Assembly (NCBI GenBank): GCA_016169945.1
Contig: JADLSH010000358.1
Span: 5,489,001 to 5,553,000 of the forward strand
Reading direction: 5' to 3'
DNA from: Trachythela sp. YZ-2020
Lineage: Eukaryota > Cnidaria > Anthozoa > Malacalcyonacea > Clavulariidae
DNA: 64,000 nucleotides
In this document: positions 1 through 26,353 of the stretch, in pieces
How the letters are laid out: each line of letters opens with the position of its first letter
How positions within the stretch are numbered: the stretch's first letter is position 1
Notes under the pieces: model-generated
The model's input: the letters and a program-made list of their open reading frames with translations, nothing else
Databases searched by the model: none
What the model was told of the DNA's origin: nothing
Made by a program: the position numbers and the translations under genes

Positions 1-1396
1 TGTCGCTCTTTAAAGGCCCGTTTACACTACGCACGATTATTGGCACGGCACGGATAAAACTGGTACCCGTACCATTTTTATCCGTGCTGAGACTACCTAA
101 ATAGGTAGTCTCAGCACGGGTAAAAGTGGCACGGGTAACATTTTTATCCGTGCCGTGCCAATAATCGTGCGTAGTGTAAACGGGCCTTTAATGTGCTTGC
201 AGTCATGTTAATGTAGTGTTTAGTATTGTTTAATTCGTGTTGCTTGTGGAGACAGTTGCCTTGCATACTATGTCATTGGTCGTACATTGTTTCTGAAGTG
301 GGCATGTGTTCTCATCTCTGCAATTTCAACTGATTGCGTCATTGCTAAGTGTCTGTGGCTGGTTTTTCCTAATTATGCGTGCATTGTGCCTAGTGATTAT
401 GGACTTGACATTGTTCATGCAACTATAGCTGACCTTAATTGTGTTCCTGTTAAAATTTTATGTAGTTTCTGGTTAGGTGGAAAATGCTTGTCAATTAAGC
501 TGAGGAAATTGCGTCCTATATTGGTTCTGACACTCTTACTAAATGGAGGATTAAACCAAATGATATTGCGGTGCCTATTTCTGCGTTTTTGTTGTGGAGG
601 TTGATGCGTGTAGTCAAGTGTGTGGTTGAAATTACTGTGCCTTAGTGCATTTTGATAAATTGGTGCAGATTCTCGAAAGGTGTCCTCGTCAGAAGAGAGG
701 AGTGAAATGCGCTTGTTGATTGATGCTGGTAGCTGCTTTGTGATGCATCATGGATCATCATTAGGCTTCCTATATGGTTTGTATTTTTCAGTATTAAGGT
801 CGAAAGTAACATCTAGAAAGTTTACTATTTTTAAGTTTGTCTCAGCTGTGATTTTTAGGTCAAATTGTTCCAAAATCTTGAGTCCAAAATCAACGAGTTC
901 TTTTCTCGTTTTATCTGCTAAACGTGCTGACTTGCCTTTTATGATTGCCATTCCATCGCCTCTATACAGGCCAACATTTTCTTTGCCAAACATTTTTCCT
1001 AGGTGTTTTAAAATAAAAAGGCCTACAAGTTCGCAAACTTCAGCACCGTCATAGCTACCCATGGTGACGTCAAATAGATTGTTGCTCTTTTTATCCAAGG
1101 TTTTCCGTCGTTGAAAAGGAGTGGGTTTATGGCATGTTTATTGTTGAAATTTCGTCTTTAGAAATAGTTGTCAAATTTGTCGCCCAAGATATTGCTTGGT
1201 GGAGTAACTTTTCCGAAATTGATGGATAGAAATCAACAATGTCAAACGAAATAAAGGTGTGCCTGCTTTTTTCTTTTATGTTATCAAACCATCCGATTAC
1301 CGTTTGCGTGCTCCTCCATTGGTTTACTTTTAAAGTTTCTCTTAAATTAGAATTGATTTTATCAAGAATTGTTTTATTAATTTTTCCGGATTCAAC
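1..1396 (-). pseudogene. Penelope-like element copy 1 (PLE-1), RT part, decayed
   Basis: Reading the minus strand gives Penelope-type reverse transcriptase. From 1396 leftward there is a segment containing LKVNQWRSTQTVIGWF and ISFDIVDFYPS, then about 116 open residues (1098-748) with DGAEVCELVGLFILKH and the catalytic box, then the start of a GIY-YIG domain near 220-190 (MTASTF-like) that is interrupted by the MITE at 14-187 and cut by the window edge. The catalytic box reads YRGD where the other copies have YRDD, so a catalytic aspartate is lost. Several frameshifts and stops separate the pieces. PLE RTs resemble telomerase RT, and the GIY-YIG domain nicks target DNA. This copy lies head to head with PLE-2, and the two form a roughly 2.4-kb inverted pair. 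Confidence 0.85.
14..187. mobile_element. Palindromic MITE with TTAA target site inside PLE-1
   Basis: A 174-bp near-perfect palindrome starts AGGCCCGTTTACACTACGCA and ends with its reverse complement. Its centre is GAGACTACCTAAATAGGTAGTC. TTAA lies on both sides (10-13 and 188-191), as for piggyBac-type insertion. The uninterrupted site is visible in PLE-2 near 2353-2372 (CACATTTAAAGAGCGACA), so the insertion postdates the split of the two PLE copies. One A differs between the filled and empty sites. Confidence 0.9.
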
Positions 1397-2657
1397 ACCT
1401 TTATTTCGTTTGACATTGTTGATTTCTATCCATCATTGATTTCGACCAAGCAATATCTTTGGCGTCAACTTTTACAACTATTTCTAAAGACGAAATTTCA
1501 ATTATAAAAAGACCACTCCTTTTCAATGACGGAAAACCTTGGATAAAAAGAGACAGCAACAATCTATTTTACGTCACCATGGGTAGCTATGGCCTGTATA
1601 GAGACGACGGAATGGCAATCATAAAAGGCAAGTCAGCACGTTTAGCAGATAAAACGAGGAAAGAACTCCACAAGATTTTCGAACAATTTGACTTAAAAAT
1701 CACAGCTGAGACAAACTTAAAAATAGTAAACTTTCTAGATGTTACTTTCGACCTTAACACTGAAAAATACAAACCATATAGGAAGCCTAATGATGATCCA
1801 TTATGCATAAATAGACATTCAAACCACCCACCATGCATCACAAAGCAGCTACCAGCATCAATCAACAAGCGCATTTCCACTCCTCTCTTCTGACGAGGAT
1901 ACATTTCGAGAATCTGCACCAAGTTATCAAAATGCACTAAGGCACAGTAATTTCAACCACACTCTTGACTACACGCATCAACCTCCACAACAAAAACGCT
2001 GAAATAGGTACCGCAATATCATTTGGTTTAATCCTCCATTTAGTAAGAGTGTCAGAACCAATATAGCACGCAATTTCCTCAGTTTAATTGACAAGCATTT
2101 TCCACCTAACCACAAACTACATAAGGTCAGCTATAGTTGCATGAACAATGTCAAGTCCATAATAACCAGGCACAATGCACGCATAATTAGGAAAAACCAT
2201 CCACAGACACTTAGCAATGACGCAATCAGTTGAAATTGCAGAGATGAGAACACATGCCCATCTCAGAAACAATGCACGACCAAGGACATAGTATGCAAGA
2301 CAACTGTCACCACAAGCAACACGAACTACACTAAACACTACATTGGCATGACTGCAAGCACATTTAAAGAGCGACACCGTAACCACATTTAATCTTTTCA
2401 ACACAAAAATACTCAAATGACACCGAACTTTCGAAATATATTTGGAAATTGAAAGAAAACAAACAAGATTTCACAATAACGTGGTCAATCCTAAAGCACG
2501 CAGTTTTGTATACGGGAGGATAAAAAATATGCAATTTATGGGAAAAAAACTATGTATCATGAAAGAAGACAAACAATTTTTACCGAACAAAAGAGCGGAA
2601 ATGGTTTCAACATGCAGACACAAAAGCAGATTTAAAATAAAAAACCTACAGAAGTAA
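1397..2657 (+). pseudogene. Penelope-like element copy 2 (PLE-2), RT C-terminal half plus GIY-YIG, decayed
   Basis: The plus strand begins inside the RT (FISFDIVDFYPS) at the inverted-repeat junction. An open piece at 1459-1893 holds LYRDDGMAIIKGKSARLADK. Compared with PLE-1 it lacks about 25 codons between GSY and GLYRDDG (near 1588). After frameshifts the GIY-YIG domain is recognisable at 2340-2657: YIGMTASTFKERHRNH, then YIWKLKENKQDFTITWSILK in another frame, then LPNKRAEMVSTCRHKSRF at the C terminus. Those are the usual end blocks of PLE proteins. A hammerhead-like motif follows at 2711. The catalytic YRDD is kept, but the deletion and stops make it inactive. Confidence 0.87.
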
Positions 2658-2710
2658 AGGACGTTTCAACAATACTATTTTAAGAATGGAAAATCTTTTC
2701 GAAATCCCTC

Positions 2711-2752
2711 GCCACTTGATAATCGCTTATTGCGTGAAACAGGCTGTAGTGG
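2711..2752 (+). ncRNA. Degenerate type-I hammerhead ribozyme motif after PLE-2
   Basis: The hammerhead layout is present: stem I CCAC/GTGG (2712-2715 with 2749-2752), stem II CGC/GCG (2724-2726 with 2732-2734), the GAAA box (2736-2739), a minimal stem III ACA/TGT and the cleavage triplet GTA (2746-2748). The conserved CTGATGA box reads TTGATAA (2716-2722), two core changes that should abolish cleavage. It lies 54 bases past the end of PLE-2, the place where PLEs are known to carry hammerheads. Confidence 0.6.
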
Positions 2753-2770
2753 ATACCTTCCACTACAGCC

Positions 2771-2905
2771 TGTTTGTAGAGCGCTGCACCGGAATCGCAG
2801 GGTCGTGGGTTCAATTCCTGCCAGAGGACCTAGTGTCGCATTTTCGCAACCGTTCCTGGTTAGGACTTAAATTGTGTATATTTCTACTCGCTTGGATTAT
2901 CCACC
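2771..2905 (+). mobile_element. tRNA-derived SINE fragment
   Basis: It contains TGTAGAGCGCTGCACCGG (A-box-like) followed 25 bases later by GTGGGTTCAATTCCTGCC, a good RNA polymerase III B box. The tail reads CCAGAGGACCTAGTGTCGCA. The expected 5' end of the tRNA-like head is replaced by PLE-terminal sequence (GTAGTGGATACC then its inverted repeat), so the head is truncated or chimeric. It is not a functional tRNA: no acceptor stem can be closed. Confidence 0.6.
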
Positions 2906-2949
2906 AAACCCAGTATTCTAATATATATATTTTTTATTTTTTTTTGTAT

Positions 2950-3005
2950 ACTTGTAAACTGCCTGATGATTCTTTTACAGATGAAACAGCCTGTTGCAGA
3001 CAAGT
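2950..3005 (+). ncRNA. Type-I hammerhead ribozyme motif at the 5' end of PLE-3
   Basis: Stem I pairs ACTTGT (2950-2955) with ACAAGT (3000-3005) and CTGC (2959-2962) with GCAG (2996-2999), with AAA as an internal loop. The core is CTGATGA (2963-2969) and GAAA (2983-2986). Stem III is the very short ACA/TGT, and the cleavage triplet is GTT, ending at 2995. Stem II is weak: after a T-T at the first position only TC/GA can pair. Minimal stem III is typical of PLE hammerheads, which are thought to act as dimers. It lies about 150 bases upstream of the PLE-3 reading frame. Confidence 0.75.
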
Positions 3006-3112
3006 TTTGAGGTAAGCGAAAATCTATAATTTGCTCTAACTATATGTTGTCGAGCACTCTTTGCGTTTCGTAGACCTAAACCTACACGTATATTCGCACC
3101 CGTATATCGGTT

Positions 3113-4935
3113 GTGCACTCTTGTTTACGTTATTCATTTCTATTTAACTTCAAAATGCGGCAATTTCGATTTGACTATTCACTAAAGAATATCCCTATAC
3201 CATCACAGGACGCTTATTTGAAAAATTTGATTGAAAAAGTGGAAAGTGTAATAAAACGTATGAGATGGAAAGCTAATTTCTTTCTTAACAAAAACAAAAA
3301 ATGTGAAAACCAAAACAACCATTTCGGCCTTGCGTCCAACAAAACACGTCCTTCTATTCCGGAAATGAAACCTTTCAAAGACGACCTTATAAAATTAATC
3401 GAAAATTTACAATTTCGGCCATATCGGAACCAATTTCAGAAATCTTTGACTAACGATCTAAAGAAAATCAATTCGTCTCCCAACATTTTCATTTTTGCAG
3501 ACAAAACTAGGAATATTTATGAAACCTCGCTCGACACATACAACAAGCTCTTACATGACAACATCACAAAAACATATAAGCATGGATCCGAGGACACTAT
3601 AGATGAAATTGATTCAGAACTAAAAAACATTTCGAACAATTTAGGAATCGGCGACAGAATTGAAAAAATGAAAAAACGCGAAGCATTTATATCTTTAAAA
3701 GATCACAAAGAAAATTTCGAAAACAATCCAAAATGCCGATTCATTAATCCCGCTAATGGAGGAATACAAAACAAGTTATTCAGTGGTTTGGCAATATAAA
3801 AGATAAGGACAGACACAGTTTTATTTCGTTTGACATTGTCGATTTCTACCCATCTATTTCTGAAAAACTATTGGTCCAAGCTTTATCTTGGGCTTCAAAT
3901 TTGGTTACTATACCTGAAAACGATATTTCAATAATAAAACACGCTAGAAAATCTCTCCTTTTCAATACCGGAATTTCATGGATAAAAAAAGATAGCCATA
4001 GTTTGTTTGACGTTAGCATGGGCAGTTTCGACGGCGCGGAAATTTGTGAGTTAGTAGGCCTTTTCATTTTAAACCACTACCTGAGTAAGAAATTTGGCAA
4101 AGAAAGCATCGGCCTATATAGAGATGACGGTTTGGCTATTATAAAAAGTAAATCAGCACGTTTAGCAGACAAAACAAGAAAAGATCTCCACAAAATTTTC
4201 GAGCAGTTTGACCTAAAAATTACCGCCGAATCAAATTTACGCATTGTAAACTTTTTAGATGTAACTTTCGACCTTAACAATGGAAAACATAGGCCCTATA
4301 GGAAGCCCAATGACGATCCACTATACATAAATATGCACTCTAATCATCCACCGAGCATCACAAGGCAACTACCTGCATCAATTAACAAGCGCATTGCACT
4401 TCTTTCATCAGATGAGCAAACTTTTCAGGAATCTGCACCCATATATCAGAACGCACTTAGGCATAGCAGCTTTACTCATGAACTTAGCTACACTCAGCAC
4501 ACACCGCAACAACAACGCAGGAATAGGCAACGCAATATCATTTGGTTCAACCCACCATTTAGTAAGAGTGTTAGCACAAACATAGGACGTAATTTCCTTA
4601 GTCTAATTGACAAGCATTTTCCACCGCACCACAAGCTCCACAAATTTTTTAACAGAAATACAGTTAAAGTAAGTTACAGCTGCATGAACAATGTCAAGTC
4701 AGTAATCACTAAACACAATGCACGCATATCTAGGAATAACAAGCCACAGGATAGGGACACTACCAATTGCAGTTGTAGAGAAAACACCATTTGCTCGCTT
4801 CAAAAACAATGCATGACTAGGGACATAGTATACAAAGCAACAGTCACAGTAAGCATGCAACACAAACACGATCAAAAATTTCATTGGCATGACTGCAACC
4901 ACATTTAAAGAGTGATTGGCCAACCACGCTTAGAG
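3113..4935 (+). pseudogene. Penelope-like element copy 3 (PLE-3), most complete RT, truncated GIY-YIG
   Basis: Two open pieces cover most of a PLE protein: 3113-3799 (228 residues; probable start Met at 3155, MRQFRFDYS) with IFIFADKTRNIYETSLDTYN and FISLKDHKE, and 3871-4908 (345 residues) with DGAEICELVGLF, the catalytic LYRDDGLAI, FLDVTFDLN, PYRKPNDDPLYIN and a Cys-rich linker (NCSCRENTICSLQKQCM). Between them, near 3750-3775, roughly 30 codons of conserved RT sequence present in PLE-1 are deleted and the frame shifts; the frame resumes as VIQWFGNIKDKDRHSFISF. The GIY-YIG domain starts after 4870 (IGMTATTFKE) but meets a stop and ends at once. The ends carry related inverted sequences (3003-3093 and 5014-5100). 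Confidence 0.88.
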
Positions 4936-5013
4936 TTTAAGGTTTAAGTTTTTAGAGTTTAAGAATTGCAAAGAACAACCTTTTTGAATTAGCTATATAT
5001 TTATATATATACG

Positions 5014-5131
5014 TGTAGGTTTAGGTCTACGAAACGCAAAGAGTGCTCGACAACATATAGTTAGAGCAAATTATAGATTTTCGCTTACCTCAAAACTTTT
5101 CTGCAACAGGCTGTTTCCTGTAAAAGAATCA
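5014..5131 (-). repeat. Inverted terminal copy of PLE-3 leader
   Basis: This is the reverse complement of 2970-3093: GAGGTAAGCGAAAATCTATA, then TTGCTCTAACTATATG, then GAGCACTCTTTGCG and TAGACCTAAACCTACACG. It includes the 3' half of the hammerhead (GGAAACAGCCTGTTGCAG). The same block flanks PLE sequence at 20926-21115 and 50526-50660. Confidence 0.8.
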
Positions 5132-5133
5132 AA

Positions 5134-5174
5134 CTGCCTGATGATTCTTTTACAAATAAAACAGCCTGTTGCAG
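5134..5174 (+). ncRNA. Hammerhead motif with broken core at the 3' end of PLE-3
   Basis: This is a direct copy of the 2950 motif: CTGC (5134-5137), CTGATGA (5138-5144), minimal stem III and GCAG (5171-5174). The GAAA box reads AAAA (G12 changed to A), which removes an essential catalytic residue. It sits next to an inverted half-copy, so the two form a foldback from about 5095 to 5185. Confidence 0.65.
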
Positions 5175-5351
5175 AAAAGTTTTGGGGTAAGCGAAAATCT
5201 ATTTATATATATATATATATATATTTACTGATTTTTGCTCGAAATTTCTATCAACAAAAACTCTTAATTTTCCAATAACCTCCAAGTTCGTCGAGACAGA
5301 TCATCCGCGTCTAGTATAAAACGACTTAATAATGGGTAGTATGCGACATAC

Positions 5352-22779
<17,428 letters not shown>

Positions 22780-22979
22780 TCCGGACTCTCAATAACGAAC
22801 ATCAACAAGATCAAGAACACTTAGGGACGACCATTTTATTTTTAATGCCGGGGGGGATCCATAAAAGATATTGCGCAAGCACTTCAAATTTCGCGCAAGG
22901 ACAAACTGACATAAAAAAATATCGACATAGAAATTTTCGGCCTGTGGCCTCGAACGGATTAGTCACACCATAATTATTT

Positions 22980-23200
22980 AATTGTTGTCGATTTTTGACC
23001 AAAACGTTAAGGCTAACACCTTTACTTTTTGGCCAAAATTGGCCACTTTTTCAGTTTTCGGAAAAATGGTCAAAAAGTAGAGCTTACCCCTTTTTATGGC
23101 TATAAACCCCTTTACTTTTCGGCTTCAGTTTTTGAAAAAGTGGCTAAGAATGGTCAAAGAGTAGGCAGTCTTATCGCTATGGCAATAAGTACTTTTCTCA
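22980..23200. repeat. Diverged local repeat
   Basis: ACCTTTACTTTTTGGCCAAA, TCAAAAAGTAGAGCTTACCC and CCCTTTACTTTTCGG repeat the phrase 'CTTTACTTTT.GGC' and its complement at irregular spacing. No gene is seen. Confidence 0.4.
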
Positions 23201-23284
23201 TCTCGAAGCCCTTCATGGAAAAAAATCATAAAGTGCCCCTGAACTACAAGTAACATATTTGAGAAAGAGCGAAAAGAGACTTCG

Positions 23285-23545
23285 ACGTATTACAGCATAG
23301 TCGATGATTACAGGAAATGAGCCACCTGGCATACCAATACTGATCGACGTAGATGATTTATTTTAGCAACAGAAATAACATCCGAATTTTCAGCATACAC
23401 AACATGACGTTAAAGATCTTCATGTCGCTTCGATGATTTCCAGCTTCAAACTGAGTTTGTTGGCCAATGTAGAAATGATAAACAGCCGCACCCTCTCGCA
23501 CGGCGAATGCGTAAAATACAACCGGCATTTTCGTTGGATGATTTA
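23285..23545 (-). pseudogene. Decayed duplicate of the upstream region and first exon of the PAN/EGF gene
   Basis: Minus-strand sequence aligns with 57900-57630. Upstream parts match (CATTTCTACATTGG against GATTTCTACATTGG; AACTCAGTTTGAAG against TTCAGTTTGAAG), then a start ATGAAGATCTTTAAC against ATGAAGGCTTTTCGT, a hydrophobic leader MLFLLLK against LVLFMLL, then a stop where the working copy reads on, then TACGTCGA and ATTTCCTG..AATACGTCG. The stop and indels make it a dead first exon. It suggests a second member of the gene family once stood here. Confidence 0.65.
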
Positions 23546-23783
23546 GAGCAACGCATGCAGGCGTCTGTGGAAATATACATCTGTCATAGCATTTAATAGC
23601 CAATTATGTTCCTTGCTTTTCTAAAATTTTGTTATTTTTTATTCTTAAATCCCTCTTCGTATTTTTGAACCACGACATCCAGGGCTACTGGAATTAGATC
23701 GGTATAAGCAAGAAGAATTCAAACATGCTTTTTGCATGACAAAATTTATATTGTGTATGTGTTAGGTTAACTTGCGTGACAGT

Positions 23784-24600
23784 TTAAAAGTAAATCAAAT
23801 ACACATTTTTCACATCTATCGACAAACTAATTTTTAAAGTGGATCTAATTAAGAAAATCGGTATCACGTTCCAATTAGCTGATTGTTGTTCGTCCAAAGG
23901 TACATCTCTCAGCAGCATTTTTGTCCTGCCAACACACCAAGCAGATGTCCCCATCATTCTGATCTGTTTACCGAAAGCCGATATAGTGCTGAAAAGACAT
24001 TCATACACGACTCCCATCTAAATTATATTGCGCTAAATTTTGAAATGAGTTGCCATGAGTCCGCGTTGAAAACATATATTATTCTACAGAATTGACAAAT
24101 TGAGTCAAGTAACAATTTAACCGTCACATCAGTCAAACTAATGAAATGTTATAATTGCCAAATATAACATATCAAGCAGATGTCGCATATTTGTGAAGTG
24201 CTCAGACCCGTCTAAATCAGCATCACTTTGATAAAATTACCTTACCAGCTATTATAGACGAGCAAATTTCAATTTTAAATACAAATTTGCTGCAAGTGAG
24301 ATATGTACATGAGCAAGGATAATTTGTCAAAGAAATGTTTTCAAACAAATCGGAAATTTCTTTTTCCTTTTTGGATTACAGTCCTCGTGGCCAGAAATCA
24401 CGGACATTGGCGGCATGTCTCAGGTTTCACGCAACAATGGCTGCCCAATGCCCTATTTTTATTATTATGGGAGCAGAGTATTTTCAATATAGCATCTATA
24501 TAAAAATTTTGGAACATTTGCCGAAATTGATGCTAGAAGTTGCGGTCTTATAGTAACACATTCTTAATCTGCTTTTCGCGATTAAACATTAAAATATTTT
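23784..24600. other. Short frames of unknown meaning
   Basis: A minus-strand frame at 24017-23784 (77 residues, GKQIRMMGTSAWCVGRTKML) and overlapping plus-strand frames are short and have no recognised domain. I do not call a gene. Confidence 0.3.
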
Positions 24601-24731
24601 ACCTCACTTTAGATAGGTATTTATACGGGATTCCTCGCCCAAACGGCCATATCTCGTGAAATATTCAATTATCGACAGTTGCCGAAATCATTCTACTTTG
24701 ATGAATGTATAGCCCTGCTTTTTTGTTTTAA

Positions 24732-24925
24732 AATCCGCAAGCCGGTGCGTTAAATGAGCAAGCGCCTTTCACCTCTGAGTTGTGGGTTCGATTCTCGCTG
24801 GGGACTCTACTCATGTGAAAAGAGTCAGTCAGCGCTCTACCGAAAGTCGTGGGTTTTCTCCGAGCACTCCGGTTTCCTCCCACAGGGAAAGCTGACTGGG
24901 TGGGTTAGGATATATAGATTAGGAA
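24732..24925 (+). mobile_element. tRNA-derived SINE
   Basis: The tRNA-like head contains CAAGCGCCTTTCACCTCTGA and the B box GTGGGTTCGATTCTC. The body block GTGGGTTTTCTCCGAGCACT and CCGGTTTCCTCCC is shared with the SINEs at 9945 and 19070. It is the same orientation class and similar length. Confidence 0.85.
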
Positions 24926-25337
24926 AGTAATATCACAATTGTTGTGGAAATATATAGTGGTGGCTAAGTACGTAATATAGGTAAGCGAAATACTTGATGT
25001 AATCGGTCACTGAAAAGCCCCGACGGGGAGTGAGCTGAATAATATATGTATATGTAAGCGAAGCCATAATATTATACTTCGCGGGCAAAAAGTTATATTT
25101 ATCCATGTCGCTTGCTAAACTCGAAATATTGATTGCCTTACCACATGTTTGATACCAAAGTACTTGTCCAAAGCTTCTCTTTTTAGTTCTGTAGTCGTTG
25201 TTGGTCCGCGATCGTGGGACGAAATCCGCGATCCGCGATCGTGGGACGAAATCTATTTGTCGACGGCCCCTAATGAATAAGCATTAGCGTTAGTTGTGAT
25301 TTATCAATATTTTCTATAGTGAGCTACTAATTGTAAT

Positions 25338-25562
25338 GCATCAGTCAAATGCAAGCATCCCTATTCCCGAGCCGGGCCACTGCAAGAATTGCCTGCCTAG
25401 CACTATCCCAGGAGTGGGGGATTTGCTGAAGACTTAACTTCAACTGCAGGGTATTTTTACATACATTTCATCCCCGCCCCCGAGAATTTACCTCTTATTT
25501 AACATATTTGTCAAAAGCCAGGGTGGGATGGGGACGCTTGGATTTGACTGATGCATTAATTA
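25338..25562. mobile_element. MITE with 28-bp inverted ends
   Basis: The left end TAATGCATCAGTCAAATGCA and AGCATCCC pairs with the right end GGGACGCTTGGATTTGACTG and ATGCATTA. The 225-bp unit has no frame. Confidence 0.8.
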
Positions 25563-25569
25563 AATGGCG

Positions 25570-25978
25570 ATCTACAGAGTAGTTCATGTACTTCATGTCT
25601 GTGCTTTATCAAAACCAATTTCATGCTGTGAAGGGAGTGTGATATAGTGATTTTATTGAGATAGTGAGATAGTCTTTTGGCCAGTTAAATGTTCGCACGT
25701 GGAAGCATATGACCCCAAAATGGCCCAAAATCTCCAAGAGATATCATCACATTTTTCGACTTTAGGTCCCAGAGTACGCCTATCGTAGGTGCAGGATCGT
25801 ATGAGCTGACCTTATTTCACAGGTTGCAAAGGAGTCAATTTCGATTGGAAAAATAAAACTGGGGAGAGAGGAGTGGGAAAAGGAAAACAGAACAAAGACA
25901 AAGAACGAGACGAAACTGAAGTCGAAGAAGTGAGTGAGATAATAACAGCACTGTTCTTGCCTTACACATAACTACAAA
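25570..25978. other. Spacer before the tyrosine-recombinase retroelement
   Basis: 25827-25868 (CAAAGGAGTCAATTTCGATT) is similar to the reverse complement of 33672-33712, a short dispersed repeat on the far side of the retroelement. Nothing else is seen. Confidence 0.4.
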
Positions 25979-26046
25979 CGTTACTTCAACAGACTGAGCT
26001 TACTAGTTGTTTGAATCTCCTTTTATAGGCGTGCGTAAGACCGCTG
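25979..26046 (-). repeat. Terminal direct repeat, 3' copy (relative to element)
   Basis: It matches 32467-32534 with few changes, from ACGTTACTTC to GACCGCTGAGAATA. Confidence 0.9.
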
Positions 26047-26078
26047 AGAATAGTACCTTATTCTCAGCAGTCTTACCC
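26036..26078. repeat. Hairpin at the retroelement end
   Basis: TAAGACCGCTGAGAATA and TATTCTCAGCAGTCTTA form a 17-bp stem with few mismatches around TACCT. It may be the trace of a terminal or internal complementary region used to circularise the element. Confidence 0.7.
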
Positions 26079-26353
26079 GCTCCTTCTGTTGAGATTGGGC
26101 ACCGGCAGTCTCTGGTTGCTATGTCATATACAGTTAACTTCCGCAACCCCCCCCCCCCCAGCCATACCTGCCAAAATACCCATTCTCAAGAAAACCTATA
26201 CCCAAAACCGAACCCAATCTCAACCAGGAAAGGCTGAGATAAAGTTTTTTAAGCGGCTAAGATCTGAGTATAAATCTGTAGCAGGAGAGGTGGCAACTGC
26301 TTCCGAGGACAGTACGTCAGAGGGACTTCCAGTTCGCAGAACTTCAGCTAATT

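Noticed and set aside
2771..2840. Functional tRNA gene
   Set aside because: A and B boxes are present, but the acceptor stem cannot close and the 5' end is foreign; it is a SINE piece.
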